This document shows positions 14,401 through 27,514 of a stretch of DNA of 64,000 bases, one piece after another. Source of the stretch: Camarhynchus parvulus (taxonomy: Eukaryota; Chordata; Aves; Passeriformes; Thraupidae); the NCBI RefSeq assembly GCF_901933205.1, contig NC_044572.1, positions 112,914,965 through 112,978,964 on the forward strand, read 5' to 3'. Within the stretch, counting starts at the first letter, position 1. Every line of letters starts with the position of its first letter. Both the position numbers and the translations under genes were made by a program. The notes beneath the pieces were generated by a model, which made no database searches, was not told where the DNA came from, and saw only the letters and a list, made by a program, of their open reading frames with translations.

Positions 14401-15158
14401 ATTTCTAGGTGCAAAGTTCTCAAGAAAACGAACAACTTCAGTTTGACAGTAGGCTAAACTGGAGCTGTGCTAATACCCCTATTACCTCCACCTTTTCCAC
14501 TCTGGTGATTCCTTTGAGTTTGAAGAAATATATACTCTCTAGAAGACTGACTGATGTCCCTTGAAATAGGTAATTCCTTCCTCTTTTCCTTATAGGAATC
14601 TGTCCCTCCTGCCTTTGCTCTGAGTACAGCCAAGCTTCCCAGGACAGGGGGATATCAACAAGGGGTAATGCCAGCCCTGGGGAGGCAAGGGAGGACACGG
14701 CATCAGGATAAGGAAGGAAGGTCAGGTCTGTCCCTTTATGTGGCACCTCATCTTGAAGTCCTGCCCAGAGAATAGCAGCCATTGCTTGGCACTCTTCTTT
14801 TACTTATTTCGGTTTTCCCACTATGCCATTTGATTTTAGAATGGCTTCTTATCTTAAAATGAGTAAACTCCAGCAAGCAAAAAATCCTGCTGACCATCTG
14901 ATTGGAAAGAGACTCCCATCATACAGTTATCATACAGATACTACTTTCCTATTCAGGTATGGTGTTTTAACCACACCTAGATGAGCAGATAGACAAGATT
15001 ACTCCCTGGATTTACCACAGATTTCATTATTTATACTGTATTAATTAACACATTGCTTAAATTATAGATTAGCTTCTCATTCCTGTTTACCGAATTGACA
15101 ATTTTTTCTTCATCAACCCCTGGGAGGTTTGTTCTGGCTTCTCCATACAGTGCTATTA

Positions 15159-15199
15159 ATCAAAGTCTCCATCAAAGTTTAATCAAAATCTAATCAAAG
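15159..15199 (+). promoter_or_regulatory. Row of TCF/LEF-like motifs at 11-12 bp spacing
   Basis: ATCAAAG occurs at 15159, 15171 and 15193, with ATCAAAA at 15182, so spacing is 12, 11 and 11 bases. ATCAAAG fits the TCF/LEF core. The row may equally be a short slipped tandem repeat; any function is inferred. Confidence 0.3.
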
Positions 15200-17639
15200 T
15201 TTATGTCATATAAAGCTGCATTTCTTAATGGGGACTGACAGTAGTGCCAGAAGCAAAACGAAAAGTTCAGACCAGTTTATAAATTCATCAAGTTTCATTG
15301 AAGCCACCATACACCACAGAGCTACTGGATTCTGCTGAAAATGCATTTCCAGGAAATATCCCTGGCCAAACATTTTCCCATTTTCTACCAACTCTGTTGG
15401 AAACCCTACACTGTTTTTATGCTGACACCGCAGCCACTATACAATGTTTACAGTGCCACCAAGCACCACTCTCCAGTGCTTCCACTCCAAACAAATTGCT
15501 GCTCCTGCCTGAGCTGAAGAAGAATCTCAGAGACTTGATAGCAGTTTATGACATGGCTGATAGGTTCTAACTTTATCTGGCAGAAGCAAATTATGTTGTT
15601 CACTAGTTATTTATAAAAATTCTCTGGCAAAGCTCAATGTTGTGCACCAGGAATTCAGACTTTTCATATCAGCACAGTAAACTGAAAATCATTTAAGTCT
15701 ACAAGTTTTTTGTGAACAACGTTATGCTTTTGCACAGCTTTTCTTTTTGTTACCACACAGCAATTTTGGATTGGTCTATAAAATGCTGCCTACATTTGCA
15801 GTGCCCTATAAATAGATAACTAAATAAAATTCATAATTCTGATGCAATATTTTATACAATTCAATGTATATTTGTATGGAAATCAGGTGCAGCACTTGAG
15901 TTCTGGGCAAGTTGCCATTACTTTTCTCTGTGTTGTCAAGGTTCTGTGCCACAGCAGTCCAGCATCCAAACTTTCCACAGAGAAACTAAACCAGAGCAAC
16001 CTATACTTACAGATTCTGCTTGATACTTGGCAAAACAGATTTCCAGTGACAAGGATCAACAGGTGTGATATACTATGAAGTAAGTCATTTCTGGAAATGA
16101 CTTTTAAACTGATCCGCAGGTCCTTTTGCAAATTTTAAAAATGTTATCCTGTGCTCATTAGGATAGAGGCATCATATTAGCATACCCTTGTTTCTGATAG
16201 TCCAGGAGAGGACTTCCTGAAGGCAATCATGTCAAATAATCCATTTCATAACTTGATTACAATCTTAAAGCTAGTTATACCCTTAGTATCTAATATACCA
16301 GTTGAAAGTTTAATTCTCTGATTGATATAGACCTGCTGATGCCTGTCCTGACTTTTTAATTTTATCAGCAGTCTGCACATATTTATTGTAGTGCCATACC
16401 AGTTTTTACACTTGTTCCCTAAGGAAAAGGGGTTTGTATCATTATATAGCCCATTTCTGCCCTTCAGTCCTGCTTTTAAGAACTCCTGATCCATTGCAGT
16501 ATTTCAGTCAGTATAAAAGAATAGCCAACATCTCAAAGATAATTATGTTTTCTTAAATGTTATAAAAACAAAGCAGTCAATGCAAATAAAAATAAATTAA
16601 AATAATTATGATTTTAAACAAATATTTTTAAAAATTGAGAGCTTCCACCACAGGGAAAAGCAGTCAGACTTCAGCCAATATTTTTCATTACCTACCAGCC
16701 ACCAGTCATCCTTCCAGACAAGGAATTGCACTGCTTTTGCCTGCCCAGTGGGATTGTTGAAAGTGACAAATGGAATTGGGGAATAAGAAATACTTTGATG
16801 GAAAACTGAAATAATTCCTCCTGCTGTACATTCTTTCATCTCATGAGAGGTTCTGAATTTTCTTCATATACTTTTTCTTCCTCAGTCCCAGTCTGAATTC
16901 ATCTTTGGTGTATACAGATGACCAAGACTGCACTGGAGACTCCACATGACATTTATCCAGAGCTCCCATATTTCTCATGGCAATATCTCACTAGGTGTGA
17001 TCTAGGATTGTAATTCCCTGTTCACTCAGGTATTGGACTAGTTAATTCTAGTTATTTCGTGGTCCTTTAAAACACACAGGTTCTTCTAGTGTCATATCGC
17101 TCTGATGAGACTTCAATTACATTATAAAAATGTATTAGTGACTAAATACATGTAATGAAATTTCATCTCTTTTCTACTTTTCCAGCCTGCAAAGTGCCCC
17201 TGATTGTTGCACATATCACTCTCCTTTCCTACATTGACAATATCTCCCAAACACTCGCTAGTGTGTTATGTTTTAAACAAAGGTCATTAAGAGAAGTGTT
17301 CAGACAAGATTGATTCCAAGTGTAATCAGTTTTGAAAAAGTAAGAGTAACTCTACTCCACCTCAAGGGTTCCTTATTAGCATTTCAACATAATCTTCGGT
17401 ATCTTTCTTTAGTTAGTTCCTTTACCTGCCTTATTTTTCCTCTACTATTTCCTAACCTCTCAAGCATCACTAGCACTTTCCCATTAGCATTGCAGTCACC
17501 ATTCTGCCTTTTGATAGATTAGATCTGCCACATTTTACTTGTTGAGAAAGGGGTTATAAAAGAAAGCTATTGAGCTATTCTAGACTCTAGGTCTCATATG
17601 ATCTACTTCATTTTTAATGTATCCATTCTTTTTCGTACA

Positions 17640-17777
17640 CTTCCATGTTTCAAGGCCAGGTTGGACAGGGCTGTGAGGAATCTGATGTTCCTGAAAATCA
17701 TCCCTGCCCATGGCAGAGATTTGGAACTAGATGACCTCTAAGGTCCCTTCCAACCCAAGCCATCCTATGGTTCTAGA
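17640..17777 (+). mobile_element. CR1 LINE fragment, 3' tail
   Basis: A short 5'-truncated CR1 tail on the + strand. Landmarks are CAAGGCCAGGTTGGACAGGG, CCCTGCCCATGGCAG, GGAACTAGATGACC, AAGGTCCCTTCCAACCC, and a decayed terminal CTATGGTTCTAG. Confidence 0.92.
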
Positions 17778-19954
17778 TTTACCTTTGTTTCCAGTTAGTT
17801 ATTGCTTTAAAACCTGCTCTAAAGCTTTGTGCTGTATTGAAGCCTACATTGTAGCCCTGCTTCAGCCAGGTACTTGTGAAATGCCTCCTTTTCAGTCTTG
17901 TAGCACCACCTCTGAGTGGGGATAGTTAAGATGATGCTCACCAACAGCAGGATTTCATACATTGGCTTATTTTGAATCCTGAGACAGAGAGGTTTTGGTT
18001 GCATTCGGTGAAAACAAGGAACTTCCAGTGTTGCTTCCATCTACAGTAATACAAATTTCCTTTCTATTCTTATTTTCTATCAGCTGGCTCTGTCTTTGAG
18101 CTCTTATTTCAAGAGCTCTTATGGAAAATTGTCCTATATAGCACAACCTTTATTGCTCATCATTCTTTTTTTAATTTCAATCAAAGAACCATTTCTGAGG
18201 TAGGTTTTGAGGCTTTTTTTTTTCTGAAAGTTTTTGGGTTTCAGTGTTCAAAAGCTCCAGAAATCCTTCTGTGCTTTGCCTCAAAGAATATCCGTCTCCC
18301 CCACAGAGAAGTGGGGAACAGAATAATTAACTTATGCTGCCTTCACTCATTTCTCTAAAATTCTGTTAGACTTACTAACAGATCTATTTTTGTTTATCCC
18401 TCCATTGTATATAAATTAAACCAACATTTATGGGATTCAATGCTATTTTGCTACAATTAGATGTCCTGTAACAACCTCTATACTTTCCATAACTAAGTTT
18501 AGAAAGAATCCTCTCTGCTTTCTCTCAGAAAAGCTGTCAGTTGTCACACCCTGGAATATCTGGGCTGCCTTCAGCAGCACTTGTTCTCCAGCCTATATCT
18601 GACAAATCAGAGGCTGCCATAATGAGACAATTCTGTGCAGAATTTCTCCCTGTAATAATGGTTTGAACAGCTCAATCCATATCCAAATTTAACTCTGGAA
18701 TTCTACAGCAGACTCTAACAACTACCCACAATCTTTCCCCAAAGTGATTTTGTATGCAAACAGAATCTGTTTTCTCAGGGAACCCTTTCTGAAACATCCT
18801 GCTGTCATTCCATTCACACACACTGCTTTTGCCATTATTTCCATCTTTTCTGATTACCAGCTCTCTTCCAGCATCCATGTCCAGGGAGTGATTATGAGGC
18901 CATGGGTGTTTCTGTAACCCTATAATGCTTCATGTCCTGTGTTTATTTTCTGTGTTTCCTGATGTCCTGTCCATTCATCTATCTAAAAGTATGATGCATC
19001 AATGCAACTTGTAAAAGCAAGAGGCAATATACACAGGTATTGTCTTCTTAACAAACCCATTTTACAGGACTTCAACCCCTGAAAGTCAATCAGAGATGAC
19101 TAATGAATATTTTTATTTTATCTGGTTAACTGCAGTAAAATAACCCTAATTCCTCTTGCAGCATTAGTAATGAGGGGAACTGAATGAAACATTTTTTCAT
19201 AATAATATGTTCTGGTGACTCTGTTTTTTACTGAGTTTATGCTGATATCTTTATCCTTGTTTATTAACTATTAAGTGGTCATAAAAAGACCAAAGGGTCA
19301 CACAGCACTATGTAGACATATAAATGTGAGTGTGTATTATGATGCAAAAAATATCATTTTGGGAAGCTTGGCCACTCATTAAACATTTTCTTCTACTCAT
19401 TACATCATAGGAAAATGAATAAACTATTCAGGTCATTCTGAGTAAATAGCAATAAGGCTTCATAGCGTACCAACATAACATCTTCATATGCAATTTTAAT
19501 AGAAAAAAAGTCATTAAAAACAGTATTAAGAAGATTTAATACACATTTTACTGCTACTCTTTTTGTCCTCCTTCTTCTCACATGAGCTATCCTAGCTACA
19601 TTTGCAGATAGAGGTGTCTCTAGCTAAGCTTCAAAAACCTGTTGGAAGGTATAAATAAATCAGCTGGTTACCAAAGATAGTAGGTAGGTGCTTCCTTCAC
19701 TAAATTTTGAAAAAATCATGACGTATATTTGGATATTCAAACACAACTTTAGGTATATATTTTGTCATACCTTAGAGGTATTATGCCAGTCTGAAAGAAA
19801 ATAATTATAAGCGGTTTTATAAACTTACATTTGCATAGGAATATAATTTAAAGATTGGTTTCTCAAGACTTTTTGATGCAGTTTGTTCAAGTACCAAGCT
19901 GAAAATCTCACCTCTGGGTGGTATTTCCAGCTCACACCACTTGAGTGTCTTGTC

Positions 19955-20285
19955 ACAGAATGAAAGGATAGGTCTGAGGGTCCTCAATCAGTCATCTGGT
20001 CCAAACCCTTCTGGAAGCACAACTATGTAAAAAAATCAATCAGGTTCCTCAGAGCCATGTTTGTTTGAGTTTTGTGCACTTCTGTGGTTGCTGAGCCCAC
20101 AGCCTCTCTGGGTGAACTGTAGCAGTGCTCACCACCCTGGAAAAAAATCTCTTTTTTTACAGCAAATCAGATTTCCCCTTGCTGCAATTTTGACTCATTG
20201 TGTGCCTCTGAGTTTGAGAGATTTGTATAATTCTCTTTTTAGGCAGGAGAAAATGGCAATTTGATCTCTCCTCTTGGTTCACAGT
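19955..20285 (-). mobile_element. CR1 LINE fragment, 3' part (outer element)
   Basis: On the minus strand this is a diverged CR1 3' region. On the + strand it begins CACAGAATGAAAGG and runs through CATCTGGTCCAAACCC, CCTCTCTGGGTGAACTGT, CAGTGCTCACCACCCT and TTTCCCCTTGCTGCAA, all CR1 tail landmarks. The + strand CR1 at 20330 interrupts it, and a further minus-strand CR1 piece resumes at 21295. This is consistent with one older copy split by insertion. Confidence 0.75.
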
Positions 20286-20329
20286 CCTCTCTACCAGTCC
20301 TCCCTCAGACTACACAAACCCAGCTGAGG

Positions 20330-21278
20330 CGCCGTAGCCCCTAACATTCTGGCTATGAGTGGACAAGGGAAGGCTTACAGATGTTATATACCTGGACTCC
20401 TGCAAAGCATTTGACATGATTCCCCACAACATCCCTCTCTCTAAATTGGAAAAAGATGGAGTTGATGAGTAGACTGCTAGATGGACGAGGCAGTGGTTGG
20501 ACAGTCACATCAAGAGGGAAGGGGTCAGTGGCTCAGAATCCTGATGGACATTGGTGGTGAGTGGTGTTCCTCAGGAGTCCATTTTTGGACTAGTTATTTA
20601 ATATCTTCATTGAGGACATAGACAAAGGGATTGAGTGCACCCTCAGCAAATTTGCAGATGACACTGAGCTGAGTGGTGCAGCTAACACACCGGAAGGGCA
20701 GGACCCGCCCAGAGGGACCTGGACAAGCTCGCAAAGTGAGGCCATGAGAAGTTCATGAGGTGAATAAGACCAGGTGCTGGTGCTGCACCTGGCTCAGGTG
20801 GGGTGATACTGGGGTGTTGATACCCCCAGTATCGACATGGGCTGGGGGATGAACAGAACAAGAGCAACCCTGATAAGAAGGACTTGGGGGTGCTGGTGGG
20901 TGTGAGGCTGGACATGATCTGGCAATGTGCACTCACTGCCCAGAAAACCAACCATATCCCATGCTGAGTCAAAAACAGCGTGGCCAGAAGGGCAAGGGAG
21001 GGAATTCTGCCCCTCTGCTCTGGTGAGACCCCATCTGGAGTGCTGCACCCAGCTCTGGGGTCCAGAGCACAGGAAGGACACGGACCTGTTGGAGTGAGTG
21101 TAAAGAAGCCCATCAAGTTGGTCAGAGAGATGGAGAACCTCTCCTACAAGGAAAGTATAAGAGAATTAGGATTGTTCAGCATGGAAATAGGGTGACCTAG
21201 TTGTGGCCTTTCAGTACCCAAAGGAGGCCTACAAGGCAGATGGAGACAGACCATTTACAAGAGTATGGACTGACTTTC
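20330..21278 (+). mobile_element. CR1 LINE fragment with reverse-transcriptase remnant
   Basis: A 5'-truncated CR1 copy on the + strand that keeps the C-terminal half of the reverse-transcriptase reading frame. Recognisable pieces are [14 protein letters not shown] (near 20390), GVPQ-type and [13 protein letters not shown] pieces (20560-20640), the catalytic-box neighbourhood [10 protein letters not shown] (near 20650), then KDLGVLV, ILPLYS and RELGLFS. Many stops and frameshifts make it a dead copy. It ends inside the coding/tail junction near 21278, without the usual 3' tail. Confidence 0.93.
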
Positions 21279-21294
21279 TATGATCCTCTTATTT

Positions 21295-21482
21295 CAGTGA
21301 CCCTTCACTGGCCTTACTCCAATTTGTGAAAGTATTTCCAGTACTGTTGGCCCAAAGTGAACAGGCAAGAGTTTTCCTTTGCCTTTGAAAGTCTTTTTGT
21401 CACTCCTCTCAGCCTTCTGAGGTCCCTCTGAGGGCAGCCCTGCTCTCCTGCGGATCAGCTGCTCCCCTCTGATGGATCCAGG
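21295..21482 (-). mobile_element. CR1 LINE fragment, internal part (outer element)
   Basis: Read on the + strand, this shows the antisense of the CR1 late coding/3' region: CCCTTCACTGGCCTTACTCC, TCCAGTACTGTTGGCCCAAA, and CTTCTGAGGTCCCTCTGAGGGCAGCCC. The order and strand fit a continuation of the minus-strand piece at 19955-20285 on the far side of the inserted + copy, with some sequence lost. Confidence 0.65.
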
Positions 21483-23119
21483 CTTTAAGGGCTTTATGAG
21501 CCTGGAGGTATTATGAAAAGAAATTCTTTACTGCTGCAGGGAATGGCAAAAAAAACCCAACAAAAATTATTTTCACATTATCTACAGGTTTTTAAATTTA
21601 ATAGTGCCTTCACAGAGCTGTTAATGTATACACAGTGGTAAAGACAGCCTGAGACACAAAGTAGTGCATTTAGTTTCTGCAAGCGTGATACATTGCCTAC
21701 ACACTGAATTTTATTTGTTGGGGAATGTCAGAAAGTTGGTGGCATATCCTTCTGCTCCTTTTTGTTGTGCTATAAGTGAACTTGCTAAGGAAAAAATTTC
21801 CAATTTCATTTTTGGGTTCCTGTGTTTTTTATGACTGGTACTTTTGCTTGGGGAAGGGAAAAAAAGTGATGCATGCTTGGCACAGAAAAAGCTTTCCTGT
21901 GTCTAATATAGCAGTGAGAAATTTTAGTCGTGATTGTGTCTTACCCGAAGATTGCACAATACCTCAAAGATAAGAATTAATGTGAATTCTTCATCATGCA
22001 GTGACCTTTAAATCTTCAGTCACAGAGCCAAAGTGCATGTCCAGCTTCATGCCAAAACCACAGATCTGAAATTTTCTGTCATTTTCAATGCTAGTGCATG
22101 AGTGCATGTTAGTTTGTTAGTCTGCAGGATTGCAGGATTACTTTTTTTTTTGACAAAACTAACCAGAAAAGTAATCTTTCCTGATGAGAGTGATTTCAGC
22201 TGTAAGTTGCATGTCAAAGTGGGAATGCAGGTTTTAAAATGTGCCTCACATGACATCCAAGTTTAGTGGTATACAGAATATACTACAAATGATGAGATTT
22301 GTATGGGATTTCATACCTGTAACTAGTTTTATACATATTAGTATTTTCAGCTGTGTATTAGATGGGTATCAGGCTGCAAATATAAAAACCCCATTGCATT
22401 TTTGTTTTGTGCTCAGAGTTTTGCCAGTATCAGTGAATAACCAGTGTTACAATGAGACTCAAACAAAAGGTCCAGTCAGGTACAGGAGGTTCACCCCTGT
22501 GGGCACCTCCACTGAACTCAGTGGAACTGTTTTAATGAATAAAATCTACTTGCTGGGCTGGGATTTATAGGAGCACTGTTTTAGAAAAAGGTATTAAGTA
22601 GCTGTCTTTTATCTTAAGCATGACATTCTACCTAACCTAATGGGGATAAAAACCTATTAAGTGTATTTTATTAGTTTTTGGTTTCCTAACTAAATTATAA
22701 TGAAAATGAATTTAAAATATTTTCCTTTTTCCATTGGGTGTTATTTCTCACAGTATATCAGTTAATAAAGTGATAAACTGTGTTCTGTTCTCTGTATATA
22801 ATGAATACAGTTTAAAAACAAATTGTTAATAGCTTTTCTGTTACTGCTGAAGAGAGAATTTCTAGTTTTAGTTTTGAGTGGAGCTTTTAGCATATCATTT
22901 ATGCATGGGTGGCCAGTGTGCTCTTGGGAGTTAAGTAGCCTGGGCAGGAAGAATCTCGTGGTATGAGGTTACTCAATTACTATTGATGCCAGGCCCTTAT
23001 AGCTAATAGACACTGCCTCTGTATGTTCTTCCCCACCCTCTGGACATTTCAAGATGCAGAGGAATTCTTCCATATTCATAATTGAGTCAAAAGTGTGAAT
23101 TGAATCGTCCCTCAGTGTG

Positions 23120-23430
23120 ACAGCCACAAGTAGTGCTCCCTGTCATCCTCCAGCAGCCCTCCAGGATTGTCACAGAGTTTTGCAGGAGCTCTGACAGCTG
23201 CAGCCTCCCTGGAGCTCCTACCCAGTGAAACCAGGAAGACCCAGGAGCCCCGTGGCAGGGTCAGAGAGCAGCCCAGGGACTGATTGGGAGCATCCTGCAG
23301 GTGCTGGGCCCTGGGACCATGGGGCTTTCAGGGCTCACGTGTAGCAGAGATCAGCAGCAGCAAACCCTTTCTGCCAGCTGCCGTATCGCTCTGAGCAAGG
23401 CTGCTGCCGTGTCCCTGGCTGTGGGGACAA
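23120..23430. other. GC-richer block of unknown nature
   Basis: This roughly 300-base stretch is clearly richer in G and C than its surroundings, with CAG/CTG words and an E-box CACGTG near 23337. It has few CpGs and no convincing reading frame. I do not recognise it as a repeat. Confidence 0.4.
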
Positions 23431-23776
23431 CAGAGTGACTCACAAAAAACCTCCCAAATCGCTGCAGTTTTCAGTCTGCAAAGTGAAATAAACTAACTCC
23501 CATCTCATGCTTTATGCTGTACTAAAATCTGCATTTGCTCAGGGGCTGCTTCGTGAGCTGTGCTGTCGTCCCCATCACAGGGGCAGTGAATGACAGGGTG
23601 TACCCCTCCTTCAGCCATCTGCTGCCACCCCAGCATCAAAGCCCTCTGAAAGCTTATGCAACTTCAGGCTGTTTTCAGGTTTTAATGAGTGCCCTTGGTG
23701 CTCTCATAGTCTCCTCCTGCTCTCTGGATAAATGTATTGAGTGATTCATTATCACCAGAAAGGTGGATGAATAGAT

Positions 23777-23865
<89 letters not shown>
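23777..23865. repeat. (TAGA)n microsatellite, 22 units
   Basis: An uninterrupted TAGA tetranucleotide run of 22 units, followed by an imperfect GATAG. The open frame it creates on the minus strand (repeating SIYL) is a repeat artefact. Length and purity suggest it is polymorphic. Confidence 0.98.
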
Positions 23866-25450
23866 GATAGACTGAAAAGAGCTGTTCGAGCACCATCTAG
23901 CTAAGCTGGATCTTTGCCAGGTCTCCTGTGTCATAAAAAGGCATTCAGAGCTCATTTTGAGCTCCTAGGTTAGTCACTCTTGGTAATGAAACTAAATAAG
24001 TAAGATGCCCCAAAGCCATAAAAAAATTGAGCTCTGGTGATCTGCATGATCCTGACCCTAAGTGACATGGTAGCATTTACTCTCTGTATATTCATAGCAG
24101 CTTGTAATTCTTAAATATAGCTCAAAACATAACTGCTTTCCTCAGTAACTGGGCTCTGTGCTGGTTTGGCTCAGCAGAAGGCAGAAAATGTGCAAGTGGA
24201 GTCCAAGACAGCAGTAAACTGAAAATGGCTCCTCATGCCTTTTCTTCAGACCCACTGTAGTCCCAGCAGATCTCTCTCACGCCATGAGACCCGGACTCTC
24301 ATCTAGAGGTTTTCGATGATGTATTTTCACCTGCAAGCACAGTAGACACTAAAATCATTTGCAGTAAAAAGAAATTCTGCTAGGGGATGAATATTTTATT
24401 TCTTTTTTCGTGGCATTTCCTTTAAAAAGTGTGATTTTACTTTCCACCCCTGTGGAGTCCGTTTTGTTATAAAGAGCGCAGAAATGCCTGAAAGTATCTT
24501 GAATGGTGATTCAGGAGGAAAGAAATGGGGTTACAATCATTCGCTTGAAAAGAAATCCTAAGGTGTTCTCTGTTTTTGAGGGGTTTTCTTTCACTTCCTT
24601 CATAATTAGTGTAGCAGCAAAATCGGGGAAACAAGCTGGGAAATTTGCATGGTGTAGCCATACACCTGGCTGACTCATTGCCACACCTGCTCTGGGGTGG
24701 TTCACTTTCAGCCACTTCAATGCCATTCCTTGAGAGGCAGAGCCATGCAAACAAGGGCAGAAACAGGTCTTTGGCTTTGCAGCAGCAGCACATCCTGTGG
24801 AAGCAGCCTTTGGAGCCAGATGGGTTTTCTGAGAAGAGCATAATGCATTGCAATTGAATTGATAATTTAAACTAACACATGTTTAGATCAGAGAGGCTCA
24901 CAACATAGTCACTTACAATACACAGCTGATTGCTTCATGACAGAAGCAGCTAAATGCTGTAATGGGGAAGGTGGTATCAGCACTTCACTTCTAAATTTTG
25001 ATTCTCAATTACTTGAAGCAGCTGTAAGGATTAACTTTTATCTGGGGCTTGAACAAGGACATGGGCCAAGACCCAGAGCAATCTAAAAAGCAGTAGGAGT
25101 TTATTTCTTTATATAAGGGGGCAGCAAAATCTGCTCCCCCAAGGGCAGGGTCCTGTGTTGGTTTCTGAAACTGAGATACAATTGAGGCAAAGAGAATGGA
25201 CAGAGCTTTGAAAAAAGCTCTTCTGAAAAGATCAGCTGGATGAAATGTACAGAGCTGCAAATGATCTCTAGAAAGGCACATTAGCTATACTTCACCTAAC
25301 ACGAAAGCTGAAGGACCACTGAGTTGAACAGTAGCAAAGTGTGTTGCAGAAGTGTTATCTTTAAAACATTTGCCTGTATAAGGTATCCCTTTGTTGTCAG
25401 GCATCACTGAGGCCAAGCACAACCGGTAAAGGTGACCAAGGATTGAAGAA

Positions 25451-25497
25451 CATTATTATTATTGTTATTATGAGTACTGTTATTATTATTATTATTC
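25451..25497. repeat. Interrupted (ATT)n microsatellite
   Basis: ATT/TTA trinucleotide units in two runs, separated by TATGAGTACTGT. Confidence 0.9.
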
Positions 25498-27462
25498 AGC
25501 ATTCTAACAGCAAATGCTCACAATCCAGCCATTGTGTCTTTCAGAGTTCTGCTTTCTGAGAAAGAAAAAGCATTTTTATTCATGGCAGGCTATTCCTGAA
25601 CTGTTTATCGTAGAGTTTTTTATACCATTCAGTGAAGCGCCTTGCTCTAGTTGTTATCAGCAAATGAAGTAGCAAGTCCATCACAACTGACTTGTGTTAT
25701 GTTTGTTACTGCACTTGGGGAACTCTTATGCATCAAGGGCTTTTTTCTTCTCTTACTCAAGATTTCATCAATAGCAGTCATCAAGACCAAGTATTTCAGA
25801 TTATATATTCAGAAGTATTTAAACTGGGTCTGCAGAACAAATTAGGAAGATCAGACACTTTAAGAATATCTTCTGCTTTGACAGTATCTGTACATACTGT
25901 GAATCAATTTCCAGATTTGATCCTAAGTAGAGCATTCTTTATGCATTCTTGAAGAAGAGACAGAGAGCTGCATATACAAAAGTTAAAAGTAAGATTGAAA
26001 GGTATTATAGAAGATGGTTACACAAATATCTGAACATGAGTAATTTGTAGAACAAAGTCTCCAGCTAAGAAAGGATTCCAGTTAGAGACTTTCACACATT
26101 TTCCTACATATGAGCTGTACCTGCTATTAAGTAAAATAGTCCCTGCTGGGAAGGCTATAGAAAGATGGTTCTCAGATACCAAATTTCTGGTTCCAAGAAC
26201 TATATATTACAATTTGACAAGTCTGTAAAGAGAGAAGATAAATGTGAGATCTTCGGAAATCTGGAATGTAATGAAGAGAACACCAGGCTTTTAGATCGGA
26301 TCTTTGGGGTGATATTTTGGTTTCTTCTTATAACACATCAATAACCTGTTACTTTGAAAAAAGCTTTAAAAATTGTGTGTCTAAATTTAGGAAAAGGGAT
26401 CCATAGTTAAGCACATAAATATGTAATCTGCTTTCTAAATGGATAAGTATGTGTAAACAAAATTTTTAAAGAAAAATTTGCAATTATGTGTTTGTAAATA
26501 CATTGAGGCTACAGAGGAGTTTTCTAAATACTTGTTGATCCAAATGACATCTTAACCCACTAAAGAACTGAAATCATAGATCATTGAAAATCATTAAAAT
26601 ATTTGAGTCTTTTTATGTTATCATGTGAAATCATTAATATCTTGTATCCTTGTAAAAGTAATAATCCAGTCATATGATATTTTACAACTTGAAGGGCTTT
26701 CATTACTCCCTTAATAAGCACTATAAAATCATTACCAAATTTTGAATATATATTTCTTTAAATAAATAGGTTTGTCTGGAGTACAACTAGGTTTTCTTTA
26801 ATTTTTTGCTCTTTTATTGATGTATCTTCTACCTATCAGACTACGAACTCACAAGTCTACATTTTTGTTGCCTGATAAGATGGCCAAAAGGAACAATCTT
26901 TTCCCCTAAGGATAGTATAATTAGTTAACTAACGTTTAGTTTTTGATTGCTTCCCCCATAAGGACACAAAAACACACATGCTATTTCATTAGCACCTCAC
27001 CAATGAGTGCTAAAATGTTTATTAGTTCTTGACAGTGACTATTTGATGCTGGTTCCAGTTAAGCACTACTGACTAAATATTCATTCCCTGGCTTATTAAT
27101 CCATGGTGACAAGTCCTATTTCCTCCTTTTTGTCCTCCCCTCTATTCCCCTACCCAAACACACTTTTTCCTCACTGTTGTTTGCAAAAGACAATGACAAT
27201 GTTTTAATGACAATGTCATAAATTTTGAAGAAAAGGGAGGCAACGCTTTTAACCAGTATTTCTGTTGTCAAAACCAGATGCTTTATCTTCTGAGTGTCTT
27301 TAAATGCAATCATTTAAATATGTTCAGCCCTCTAAAACCATTACCAAGGTTGTAATGGTACAACTCACATGGTGTTTTTATTATGGCCTCTCCCAATAGT
27401 TAATGTCAGATGTCAGATGATAAGGAATATATTTGGATCACAAAACTCACTCTCCTGCTAGG

Positions 27463-27514
27463 AAACACTAAGAAACTACACAATGCAAAAACACTAAGAA
27501 GCTATACTATGCAA
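27463..27514. repeat. 26-bp imperfect tandem duplication
   Basis: Two adjacent units start AAACACTAAGAA and end near ATGCAAA. They differ at a few bases, so the duplication is not very recent. Confidence 0.75.

Noticed and set aside
20682..21116. 144-codon minus-strand frame
   Set aside because: It is antisense to the decayed CR1 reverse-transcriptase region.
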